From positions 10,912,001 through 10,976,000 of the forward strand of contig OW051473.1 in NCBI GenBank assembly GCA_932521025.1: a stretch of DNA of 64,000 nt, given 5' to 3'. The stretch is from Oscheius onirici. Its lineage: Eukaryota > Nematoda > Chromadorea > Rhabditida > Rhabditidae. Every line of letters begins with the position of its first letter. The first letter of the stretch is position 1. A program made the translations under genes and the position numbers. Positions 20,844 through 31,408 of the stretch are shown piece after piece. Under the pieces are notes generated by a model. The model made no database searches. It saw only the letters and a program-made list of their open reading frames with translations, and was not told the origin of the DNA.

Positions 20844-23222
20844 ATGCGGAAAGTAGTGATGCTTGGAGCAGGACCGCGGACGCAACGATCCATCTCCAGT
20901 GTTCAGGTGGGATTTTCGAACTTTCTTTTGCTGTTTTTTAACCAGATGAAAAGGTTATCAAAAATAATCAATGAAAACCATCACAATTTCTAAATTTCGG
21001 GCATTCTACAGTCTGCGGGGTTAAAGTATGAAAACTCGCATCAAAAACTTGACTTTTCTGAATTTTGCTCAGTGAAACTTTTCAGCTGCCCGCCGAGTTC
21101 TCTTCTGGCCCATCATCAGTTCCTACTTTCCAGTACACATCAGGGGACTTTGTTATTGATCTGAGAAATGCGACTAATCCGTCAGCTGAAGGCAAAACAA
21201 CGGTTTGGTGCCTCTATTAGACGTTTGACTCTTCCATTCCAGCTAAAGGACCTTCTCCACTCGCGATGGGAAGCAGCCAAGGAAAGGAATGCCTTCAACT
21301 ACAATCTCAACTGCCTGTACAAGTTTCTCGAAGGGAAGTATGATTTTTCTATCCAGGTTTATAGGATAAAGTTTTGTTAATCCCCGCTCCTCTTTTTAGT
21401 TGAATGTGGAGCGCGGTGAGCTCAGAAGAAAGCCCATGCGGTTCAAACACATCAAAGAACCCTTCAACCACCTGCGATGGAACTTTACAAAGCTGAATGA
21501 GCAGGAAGTGAGTCTATAGCACTAGTTTTTCATATCCTTCTTTATAGATCATGTTCTACTTGAAATGTGAGGACGATCCAATTAGTTCTGATCCCCTGGA
21601 CCGACATCTAGTAGCCGTCAATGCTAGCCCTTTGGAACGCGATCATAGTCTTATCATTCCAGCCGTCAACAAATGTCTTCCACAGGTTTGACTTCAATAG
21701 ATTTTGGCTGACAAGGCATGAAACCTAATCCGCTAATCTCTAGCTAATTTATGGCGGAAGTGACAAAGAGATTGGGTCGTGTCAAAAGGGTAAACCTATT
21801 ACTCAGAAACTTGCAGATTCTCACCCCGACTGCCATCCGTCTCGGCACGGATATGATGCTCATGGTCGATGACGACTCTTTTCACGTCTTGTTTAATAGC
21901 CTGTTGGGACAGGTGCGAAACTTGAAATAGCTTAAAATCAAAAACTTATAGGCTTCTGTCAACCATCTTCATATGCACTGTCTTTACTGGCCCTACGATA
22001 GCGATCTGATCAATAGGGTAGGATTTTTCACGATCTTTTTCTTTCATAAAAACTCTTCCAGAAGTTTGAACGTCTCTTGGACTTGCCGGACGTGTTCATC
22101 ATTCAGCCGCCTGACTGGTTTTGCCATGCGTTCGCCTTCCAGCTGACAAAGAAAGAGGATTATGAGAGATTTAAGAGGTTGGCTCATAAAAAATTCGCCC
22201 CACCTCAGCCTCCCTTTTTCAGCAACCTTTCGCTGTGCGTGGAATTCCTAACCAGCCAGGAACAGGCTCACAATCTGTTTTTCACACGCAGTCAGCCAAT
22301 TAGGACTGATGGCAAGGAGCATGATGAGGATAGGATGCGACTTCGGCCGCAGTATGTGACTGCTTATGTATTCCCTAGGACTAATATGATTGGTAAGGTC
22401 CGGATACGACCGTCTTTACGGACATGAAATTTAGGTGCAAAACCTCCGACCAACTTTAATCCTGCCGCCAATGAACTGGCTGGATGTCTGACTAGTTATA
22501 GTAAGTCTTAAAATTCCTCTAGATCTCGGTTCAGGCCGAGTTGGACTGTCTACCCCGGATAGAGAGTTTCTCTGACTTTAAGCGTCAAACTTTCTACTTG
22601 GTGTAACAAGAATGAACCGAATAGTCTAATCATTCACACTTGTGTTCTATTTTAATGCTGCCGGCTGGCGACGTTCTAAATTTAAGCTGTCTGAAGTTGT
22701 ACTTTTTGGTTAAGCACCCCAGATGCTACTGAAATCGGGAGTGCAGACTGAACTTTCTAACAGCGCGTAGTAAAAGATTCAGAGAACAGTTTTGGGAAAT
22801 TCGCATGGAAAGAAAGAAAATATTTATAACAACTCTCATTAAGAGTCTGGGAACAATTTCTGATCTCTATTTTCAGCTATTCGGTTCTTTGAATCGGCTA
22901 CGGAACAAGCTGCTGTGAGAATCATTGAAGAGGAGGCTCAACTTCCTCAGGAGACTTTTGACAGACTGTGTTACGGCCTTTCTGACGTGTTAAGTGGACG
23001 GACAGTTGGATCTACCTGTCTCTTCCCCAATGAGAGCGTAGAGGTAAAGATTTTTGTTATCAGTTTACAAAAATGGCTTAGGGTCTAACCTCCCCCGAGA
23101 TTGACGAGCTGCGCGACAGTTTCCAGACCTATGTTCAGCATTCGCCGAGTGTTAACCGGAGAGAAAGAACCAATTCTATGGATGGCATATCGCAAATCAA
23201 GTTTCGTTTCGATTCCTACTAA
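20844..23222 (+). CDS. GDPGP1: GDP-D-glucose phosphorylase (HIT-like)
   Basis: About eleven exons join in frame. The first encodes MRKVVMLGAGPRTQ. Conserved parts follow: LKDLLHSRWEAAKERNAFNY, LNVERGELRRKP, the KPMRFKHIKEPFNHLRWNFT segment, and the histidine motif ASVNHLHMHCLYWP, which corresponds to the active-site H-x-H-x-H region of this HIT-related family. Later parts are FIIQPPDWFCHAFAFQL and a C-terminal helix region with GLSDVLSGRTVGSTCLFPNE. The enzyme phosphorolyses GDP-glucose to GDP and glucose-1-phosphate, thought to remove a wrongly made sugar nucleotide. The nematode family member is known as mcp-1. The stop TAA is at 23220-23222 and AATAAA at 23280-23285. Most introns are short; one near 22500-22875 is about 375 bases. 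Confidence 0.88.
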
Positions 23223-23463
23223 ATTGTGATCAAAAAGTTGTTCATTCCCCTTTTACGGGTCATTTATGGATTGAGTTTTAATAAATTTTATTGACCGAAA
23301 GCTACTGAGAACAGGATCGAACGGGAGAGAGGGAGAGGAATTCGAAAAGGCTAGCAAGTAAACAAGCCCATGCTGTTGTCCAGTCCCTACTCTTCTCCAC
23401 CCTCACCATGCTATTTTTCCGTGTTAAAGGACTGCCAGCAACAACAGCTGACCCGCGTCCGTA

Positions 23464-24590
23464 TTGACTTATCCTGGAGATATGTTAGGTGACTATCCTT
23501 TTGGTCCAACAATTTCAACTAACAGGAGAGATTTATTTGAAAAAATTAAGTGGGTATTACAAAAGATCCGGAAGATAGATGACAAACAAAACTATATAAT
23601 GACATACATCAAAATCAAGAACCAGGATGAACTGGAACACCTCGTTCATGCGAACGAGGAATTTTTGTCAACCAAGAAGTGGCCATTTTAATGTGACTGG
23701 CACATACTACTCTACTGGCGGAAATCTTGGAAGACCGAATTCGACTCAGTAGGGCGTTTTGACAAAAAATATAAAATAATATTAAAAAAAACAGGATGAA
23801 GAAAATTGGATTTAGAGAGGGTTGAACTACGGGGAAAATTAGTGGGCTCTCCAGTGCTTCAAAGCCTAGGCGCGGACGGGCCCCTCATGTTGCTGTGGGA
23901 TAGTATTGGGCTGAACCACGTACTGTTCGAGATGTTCGATGTGAGCATGACTGGCGCTCGGCCACTGCCCGGCATTCAACTTCTTACGTCGACAATGCTC
24001 GTCAGCACATTCAGTATTCGATCATGGGCTAAAATGTGCACTTTTCTCAAAAGCTGAAAAAACTGCTTACGAAATTGGTACAGCTTCTTGACAACGAAGT
24101 TGTTGTGTACTGCATCGATTGGGCAAGAAGCATCGGGCTGAAAACGACTCGACGTGAGAAAGGGCAGAAAAGGTGCAACTCACCACAATCCTCTTCCTGA
24201 TGTAGATTTGAAGACCTAGGGTCGTGTTGAACCGAGAAGTACCTGGATTTAAAGATATGGCATAAAAGTTTAACCAACTTACAAGTGTGACCGTCGCACA
24301 TGCTTGTGAAACACTGGAGAGAAGTTAGAGACAAATCTTTAAGAGGTCGAAATCGATCTGAAAAGTTTACATACTATGTCTGTTTACAAATTTTCAGCAA
24401 CGCGTAACGGTCGCTGTGCAGACCTTTCGAAAATCGGTACACTGCGAAAGTAGCCTGGATATTGACAAAGAACCTATCTCATGACCAGCTCTGGTTATTT
24501 AACGCGAAGATTCAGCCTCCGAAAGGGGGAATCCGTCAGCAAAAGGAGCCAGCCATTTGGTCGATTAGGTTTACCTAAACCTAAACTAAA
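23464..24590 (+). repeat. Tandem duplication unit 1
   Basis: This unit consists of a segment encoding KIKNQDELEHL on the plus strand (23464-23691, 75 residues, open) followed by a degraded minus-strand copy of the gene at 26413-27520. Units 2 and 3 repeat the order: TCAACTAACAG then AACCAGGATGAACTGGAACA and CCAAGAAGTGGCCATTTT. Confidence 0.75.
23806..24590 (-). pseudogene. Degraded copy of the unknown gene at 26413-27520
   Basis: Read on the minus strand, it aligns with the last exon of the downstream gene (AHDRILNVLTSIVDV here, AHDRMLNALTSIVNV there), with the exon and intron at 24057-24240, with the segment near 27010-27160 (24280-24440), and with the first exon (24500-24580). Stops, such as after SIVDVRS, and indels remove the coding frame. 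Intron positions are kept, so this is a genomic duplicate rather than a processed copy. Confidence 0.75.
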
Positions 24591-25165
24591 TTGACTTGGT
24601 TTGAAGATACCAGGACAGTAACCTTTAGGCCCAACAATTTCAACTAACAGAAGTGATTTATTTGAAAAACTAAGTGGGTATATGACAAACAAAAATATAT
24701 AATGACAAACATCAAAATCAAGAACCAGAATGAACTGGAACACCTCGTTCATGTGAACGGGGAATTTTTGTCAACCAAGAAGTGGCCATTTTCATGTGAC
24801 TGGCACATACTAATCTACTGGCCGAAATCTCAGAAGACCTCAATAAGCAAGACGTTCCGACATTAAATGAGACAATGAAAAAAAAAGAATAAAAAATTGG
24901 AATTAGAGACTGTTTGATTCTAACTACGGGAAAATTAGTGGGCTCTCCAGTGTTTCAAACCTTAGGCGCGGACCGTCCCTCTGATCATGGTACTGTGGGA
25001 TGGTATGGGACACGTAGAGATCAGAAACCCGTGTGCAGTGTTGTGTCGAGAAGCTCTGGTTCTTGTAACGAGAAGATCAGCCTCCGAGAGGCGAAATCCG
25101 GCAGAAAAAGGAGCCGACCATCTTTCTCAACCAATTTGGCTTTACCTAAACAGTAATTTTGTTAA
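24591..25165 (+). repeat. Tandem duplication unit 2, shortened
   Basis: It begins with the ELEHL-type segment (24620-24790) and continues with a truncated copy of the gene: only the 3'-most part (24914-25050) and a first-exon remnant (about 25060-25155) remain, with the middle lost. Confidence 0.7.
24914..25165 (-). pseudogene. Internally deleted copy of the unknown gene
   Basis: GGGCTCTCCAGTGTTTCAAA matches the 3' end of unit 1, and the AGAAGATCAGCCTCCGAGAG stretch matches first-exon sequence near 27470. The internal exons are missing. A plus-strand open frame over it is a by-product. Confidence 0.65.
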
Positions 25166-25512
25166 ACATGTTCACATATCATAGAAATACGTAAGGATTC
25201 ACAACCCTTTCGGTCTAACAAGTTCATTTAACAGGAAATATTTATTCGAAGAACTGCGAATGAGAAGATTATAATGGGAACAACAATAGGAAAGTTGACA
25301 AACGAAGGAAAAAATTATGCGACAAAATAAAAATAACAGACACAAAAGCAAGAACCAGAATGAACTGGAACACCTCGATCATTTGAAAGAGGGATTTTTG
25401 TTCCCAAGAAATCGCCATTCTAATGTGACCGGCACATACTAAATCTACTGGCAGAAATCTTGGGAGAGGCTGTTTACTGGAACCTCAGGGAACAAAAACA
25501 CAATGAAAATTG
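25166..25512 (+). repeat. Tandem duplication unit 3, ELEHL segment
   Basis: This is the third copy of the plus-strand segment (AACCAGAATGAACTGGAACA near 25350), frameshifted and more divergent. It lies on the 3' side of the intact minus-strand gene, separated from it by the inverted-repeat element at 25513-26108. Confidence 0.6.
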
Positions 25513-26108
25513 GTTCTTTAATGATCCACGGACACCATTTTCCAAAAGTCCGTAAGTTCACTATTTGTTCATTTTCAGTTATATTATTACGTCATCTAGA
25601 TCTTTCCACTACTAAAGCACAACGGTTTCTGTCCGTTTATAGCCTATTTTGAGATAATTCAGAAGGGCTTAGCGCGAACAACCAGGGTTCCAGTCCGGCC
25701 GGAAATTTTTTTTGCAATACTGTTTTTATGGTTATCGATCACGCTGAATCCGAAAATCAAATTTTTAGAGTTCGATTTTTTAATAGAGAGTCCTTTAAAC
25801 CGAAAAAAGGGAAATTTCCAAAAATCGGGTGAATGGGGTTATCTAGGATAACCTACTTGGCTTTAATAAAGCGGAAATTCTAAATCACTGGCTGCGGATA
25901 CGTTCAATCTACCGTGAAATAATGTGACGAGGAATTTCAAATGTCGTCACAAACTACAGTAAACTTCAATTTGACACACATTCTTTGTTCTGGATCCACA
26001 ACATTTCCAATCCTCGTGCATTATTTTCTAGTGTAAAGTTAAGAAAAGTTGAAATAATTGATGGATTTATGAACTTTGGAAAATGGTGTCCGTGTATCAC
26101 CAAAGAAC
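25513..26108. mobile_element. MITE-like element with 34-bp terminal inverted repeats
   Basis: The left end, 25513-25546, starts GTTCTTTAATGATCCACGGA. The right end, 26075-26108, is its reverse complement with 3 mismatches in 34 bases. The interior, about 530 bases, has no open frame of note. Units 1 and 2 of the surrounding duplication do not contain it, so it probably inserted into unit 3. No clear target-site duplication was identified, and the true ends could lie a few bases further out. Confidence 0.65.
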
Positions 26109-26412
26109 ACGAAAATTGACAATTACAAAAAAGATCGTAATGGCGGGCATGTACTCAACTGAAAAATTTCAATAGCAATGCAGGAATGAATTTTAAGAGG
26201 AAAGAGAAAAAACGAAAAGTTACCGGATGGGGAATCATCACGTTAAGAAAAACCGGTGGTAGACCAAAGACATATGGAAGGATGAAGAATCTTAGAGCTT
26301 AGAGCTTACTGTGAATTTCACGTTTAGTATTAGGAAGAGGGTAGCTGATTGTTGGAGAGGATTGGATTGTTATACTATGGGAAGCTTAGTGAGCTTTCCA
26401 GCCTTTCAAAAC

Positions 26413-27520
26413 CTAAGCGCTTCCATTATTGTGACGAGGTTCCTGGGGAATGGTATCGGACAGAACCATGTACTGTTCAAGTTCCTGGATCTGAGCCCGG
26501 TTGGCTCTCTGCCATGGTCCGGCATCAAACTCCTCACGGAAAACGTTGACAATGCTCGTGAGTGCATTTAGCATTCGGTCATGCGCTGTAATGTGCACTT
26601 TCCTCAAAAACCAAAAAAAAAACTGCTTACGTAATGGGTACGGCTTCTCGAAGACGAAATTGTAGTAGTACTCGATCGATTTGCCAGGCGCACCGCGCTG
26701 AAAAGAGCTCGATGAGAGAAAGAGCTGAATAAGTGCAACTCACCACGATCCTCTTTCCGGTGTAGATTAGAAGACTGCGGGCCGTGTTGAGTCGAGAAGT
26801 CCCTGGATTTGAAAACTAGTAACCAAAGCTCTATTAACTTACAAGTGAGGCCTTCGCTTCGTTGAGCATTTGATTGCTCGAGAAGATTCGGATAAGTCAC
26901 GATGCGCTCAAAGATAGGACGGAGATCAAGAGCTTGATAACAGGTAGTTCTGGAACAAGAAAGTAGTGAAAACTGAATAAAAGGTTACCTGTCCATTGGA
27001 ATCACATTACCCTTAACCGTCGTGCAGGCTTGAGAAACACTGGAGAGAAGTTTGAGGCAGTCCTTGAAGAGGTTGGGATCGGCCTGAAGAGTATACAAAA
27101 TACGCGTGTTTATGAATTTTCAACTACGCGCAACGGTCGCGGTGCGGACCTTTTTTTGTGAGCAATTCGCTAGAGCGTGAATACTGGCAGATATTTCAAC
27201 ATACCTCCTGCGGCGGCTCCTCGTTAACAATTAGCTGACATTGGAGTGATTCCATCAGAGACATTAGATTCATCGTCGTTTTCAACTGCATCTCTTGTCC
27301 TTCCCGAATCAGCTCCCTGTAGGATTGCTTGTTCAATCCGCCAACAATTGCCGTGGAAAGAGCATTAGCCATTGTTTTTTTACCTGGAAGTACGACTTGA
27401 AAATTAATAGGTAAAAAACTTACAGGGGAAGACGACTGGCTCTGGAGGTGGAGCTGGCACTTTGGACGAGAAGATTCTTCCTCCGAGAGTTGGAATCCGT
27501 CGGAAGAAGGAGCCAATCAT
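26413..27520 (-). CDS. Unknown protein, parent of a local duplication
   Basis: Seven exons join in frame to about 260 residues. The start MIGSFFRRIPTLGGRIFSSK is followed by a proline-rich piece, a helical region (NKQSYRELIREGQEMQLKTT), DCLKLLSSVSQACTTVKGN, IFERIVTYPNLLEQ, TARSLLIYTGKRIV and a last exon ending EQYMVLSDTIPQEPRHNNGS. No signal peptide or membrane segment is evident and no known family was recognised. An upstream start is unlikely because the preceding exon candidate (near 27572-27627) brings a stop into frame, so it is probably 5'UTR. The stop TAG is at 26415-26413. The gene looks intact, whereas the two neighbouring copies do not. The function remains open. Confidence 0.65.
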
Positions 27521-29101
27521 CTTTCGGATTCTCTTCGGCTTCACCTGAACATTAAGTTTGATATGTGGGTATATGTACCCACCATTTTGACTACAGTTGA
27601 TGAGCTGATGCAGCGGTGAACTTATCTGAAAATATGGGGGTAATTGAATAGCGCTGCGTGTTCGGCCGTTTTTTGCCACTCTCCCCCCAACATAACCGGA
27701 CTTTCGATCCTGGCGCCTGCAAAAAATGGCTGCCCGCGAGCAGAGTATGAAGAAGATATGCTTTGACAGGCTTTCAGCGCGAAAATTTAAAAAAAAAAAG
27801 TACTCACCTGTTCACGAGATGTAGTGACTAGTGTGAGCTCGAGGAGCGGCCGCGGCCTGATCGATTTTGATCACCTGAAAGGAGGCGAATGTAGTTGAAC
27901 TCGTGTGAACTAGACTCCTGAGAGACTAGTCTGGAAAATGTACTTACTTGAGAGAGGCTGAACTAAGCTTCAACCTTTGGTCAGGATGCTGTTTATATGC
28001 GTCTCGTCTCTCTCTCAGAGCGAATGGAATTCTTGGAAATTAACGTTGAATCGACACAAGGATTGGACGCGTACTCCTGAAAGAAAGGGCAATCTCGGGT
28101 GAAAAGCTCTAACTTTCAATTAAAGATACAATTCTCTTTCTTTGGCGCGTTTTCACTTTCATCGGGGCCGCACAAGTTCCAGGTATCTTATCAATCTTTA
28201 TCGCCATCAACAGATTCACGTTAAACTACTTCGGTAGACAGCCTTGAGAGAGACAGAGAAGGGGAAAAGTAGCGCGCTTTCTCTATCGCTTAGCTTAAGT
28301 TTCAAAAAGGGTGACTTACCTATGATACAATTCAAGCCGCCGTCCGGAAGGGGAACCTCTGTCTACCCGACTGTGGTAGGTTCTCACCCGAAGTTTCTGC
28401 GAAACGATATGTCTGAAAACAAGTTGTGAGAAGAAAGCAAAAAGTGAAAAAAAAAGGTGAACAAGTGAAAATAAGCCTAAAGGATCAGTAGCTTAAAACG
28501 AAGGGTTAAGCGATGAAAACAGTGATACGATCGGGTCATCATCTAATATGACTTAATATATTTCTGCTTAAAAATCCTCCGAAAAAGAACAGATTGAAAG
28601 ATAGGACCACTGAAAAAGTATTTGCAGCAAGTGACAAAGAAGCGAACTGGCAGTATCGACCTAGCCCTGGCCGGTGGTGGTGTAGGGGTGAAGGCAAAAA
28701 GTTCGGTGCAAAATCATCTATTGACCGGCCAGAGGTTTTTATGGTGTTTGAGATGGAGATGCGGGAGGCCGTGTCGCGCTCAGGAGAACCGCGCTCTGCT
28801 CTGGCACTGGAGCGCGCTTATTCATTTACGGCCTATTCAGCAACACAATGACTTATGTATAGAAGTGTGCTTCGGCCTTTTCTAAAGTACTCATCTTGGT
28901 GGGAAAAGCTTCCTGAACACTTGAAGAAGTACTAGTTTTGATCTCAACTCGGAAAAAATTATCTAAGTCCCCTTTTAGCAGTGCTTTCCATCATTTTCTG
29001 ACTCACTCTCACGTATCCGCACCCCCTCTATTATTAAACATCGATTTATAGGCAAGACCTTTTCAACAAAAGGCGCTCGTGGCGCCTACAACTACAATCA
29101 C
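27521..29101. other. 5' region between divergent genes
   Basis: It contains likely noncoding first exons of the minus-strand gene (a candidate at 27585-27627 and another near 27808-27878, both with splice motifs) and upstream sequence of the plus-strand membrane-protein gene. Open frames at 28244-28885 have no domain or splice support. Confidence 0.45.
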
Positions 29102-30101
29102 ATGGATCTCGAGAAATCGCTTCTGGTTCCGGACGACCCAAGTATTAAGAGGGACTACCTCAACAAGATGTACTTACTTCTCGGACTCCATTTCACCGTA
29201 ATCTCGGCGAGTAAGAGAATATAATTGATACAGTCTATATTATTATTCAGCCAGCTTCTGTCTACACATGACATTCGGCGTACGACCATTTGTACACCAG
29301 CATGCTTATCTCGTTCCCCTGTTGGTGCTAACACTGTTGGCGGGTCTGATAGTCAACAAGATATTGGCAAAGAATTTCTGTCATTGTGTCCTGGCAATTG
29401 TAGTACTGACTGCTTCAGCTTCTTTAGCGATTGCAGGTAAATGAAACTTTTAAAATTACTCGGAAGTTTCGCCTCTCCTAAGGGAAAATTTGACTTGACT
29501 TTACGTTAGTGTTTGCAGAAGATTTTGCTCCCTTTTGAAATTGTTAATTTTTGTTATTGTGCTCGGATGAAAAGTGTCTTGTTAGGTGGCGAAACCAACA
29601 TACAGGTTCAAAAGAAAAAGTGATTACCATAGCAGATAGATATAAGAGTGACATTGAATTTTAAGGTTTGTCAAGAACGATCAAATACTAAAACATTGTA
29701 GGCCTGCAGACCGGATGCTTAAGCTTGCTGGTTACATAACAGCGGATACTTTAACAATCGAAACAATGTTATCCGCAATTTCAGCCGTCTCCCTGTACCT
29801 GGACACCGAAAATGGCTTTCTGATCACTGGAATAGTGGCCATCTCCTGGTTCGGTCACTTCATCATGAGCACCTTCAATTGTATCCGACTCAACTTCCCG
29901 GCAGTAATAATTCTCACTCCCTTCTTCCTCGTTGCCAGCTCACTATTCATGATAGAAATAATCGGTCTCTTCTCATTTGATATTTTCATCAATGCTCCCA
30001 CTTCCTTTATTCTAATGCTCTATATCCTGGTCATTTTGCACAAGCACACCCCCGATTATACAGAGGACAGCCTCATTGGCTTTCGTGCAATTTACCCATA
30101 A
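29102..30101 (+). CDS. Multi-pass membrane protein, divergent TMBIM/BI-1-like
   Basis: Three exons join in frame when the second intron ends at cctgcag (29708). The protein is about 230 residues. A cytosolic N-terminus (MDLEKSLLVPDDPSIKRDYL) leads into six or seven hydrophobic segments, including YLLLGLHFTVISATSF, LVPLLVLTLLAGLIV, VLAIVVLTASASLAIA, GIVAISWFGHFIMS, AVIILTPFFLVASSLFMI and FILMLYILVILHK, and a short polar tail. Size, spacing and the RDYL-x-K-x-Y-x-LLG start recall the TMBIM (BAX-inhibitor-1 like) family of ER/Golgi calcium leak proteins, but the family's conserved C-terminal Asp motif was not clearly seen, so the link is tentative. The stop TAA is at 30099-30101 and AATAAA at 30206-30211. 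Confidence 0.6.
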
Positions 30102-31408
30102 ATGTGCAGATAGTTTGGGCCTTCTACTTTAACTCTGTCGTGTCATTGTTAGCCATTTTTCGGGTATTTTCGGGTACTGTCGTGTAATTATACAATCCAG
30201 TGGTGAATAAATCTATGTTGTGGACATTAAATCACGCTTTGATACTTTGACGAGCCCAATAGTAAACTTTTTTTGCAACTGTGATTTAAAGACTTAACTC
30301 TTTAATGACTTAGACTAAAACCTGTCTTTTTCATAAAACACTGACACATTTTTCAGAGTACATAGAGTTAAGCCATTCAGTTAATGGGCATCTATGTCAG
30401 TTTTGCATTGTGCTACCGTACATCTGCTCAATACCAATCTTTGTCTTGAACATTAAGTTTGAGACCCCTTTCTAGGCGTGGTTAAAATGTTGACCTGTTG
30501 ACCCGTTCAAGATGGGCCATCTTGGCTGAAGTGCAAAATTAATCTTTGCTGCTCTTCAAAAAGACCCTATCCACCGGAGAGCTCCGCCCCTCTAAACTCA
30601 ACTGCGCGTTTATGAGCCAAAAGACGAAGAAGCTCATCTCGTTCTCACATGCAACCTGATACTTGCTGCAGGCGCCGAATTCTGAATATGGAAGATGCAG
30701 AGAGCATTTAACAAGTTACACTTGGACTCTACTCCTTCATTCTCCTCCAAGCTAATACACTAATTGAATTCGTAATCTGGCGCTGTCTTCGCGGCTGTCT
30801 CTTATGGCACACACCGAGCTGTGTCCTTCCTTGGAAATTGAGAACGACACATTGCGGACATTCTCCGTTTCCCCGTGCTGTGGGCAGCCAGAACACCGTC
30901 AGGCAGATCTGAGCACGAATTTAGCGTCAACGACGGATTATAGTTGTTGAATAGGTTGGATTCTAATTACGCCCAGAGTCTACTCTAAACTTGCCTCTCT
31001 TCCTCGTCACGTCTCATTTTTCCATCTCCTCGTTAACAGCGTTCTTTGTTCTCGTTCATTAATGCTAATCTCTGCTTTAATGTCTCTTGCCAACTCATGA
31101 ACCCACAAATACTTGAGAATAAATCGCCTGGCCAGAGATATTTTGACAGGATTATCCCGCCCCCTAGAGCTCCGAATCATCTTCGACTCCTCGACGTCTA
31201 CCCCGCGATCGAAATTAGCATCACCAGAATATGATGACCCCAATTCAATACGACCAATTTTGCCTACAGTGCCTGTCTTTGTCCATTTCTCGGACCCAAC
31301 GCTACCTGTCTAAGAAATTGCTTTAATTGCCCTTTTAGCAAACAGACACAGACATCATTCTCCTTCGCTTTAATGGTTTCCTGCTTTAAAACACTACTTT
31401 TCTAGAGA
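30102..31408. other. Intergenic region upstream of adenylyl cyclase
   Basis: It holds the 3' end of the membrane-protein gene and about 1.2 kb without a supported gene. A hydrophobic stretch readable near 30720-30800 is bounded by stops, and small open frames near 31007-31313 overlap on both strands. No repeat was recognised. Confidence 0.45.
31396..31405 (+). promoter_or_regulatory. Acceptor three bases before cyclase ATG
   Basis: The sequence acttttctag is followed by AGA and the start ATG at 31409, the same spacing as at the tubulin cofactor B gene. It is a candidate trans-splice site. Confidence 0.45.

Noticed and set aside
25640-25710. tRNA-like B-box (GGTTCCAGTCC)
   Set aside because: The stem bases do not pair as a T-arm, and no A-box or acceptor stem was found.
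27838-27862. Cluster of restriction sites resembling a cloning linker (CTCGAGGAGCGGCCGC)
   Set aside because: It fits inside a spliced 5' exon candidate, and flanking sequence is ordinary host DNA; no vector sequence was seen.
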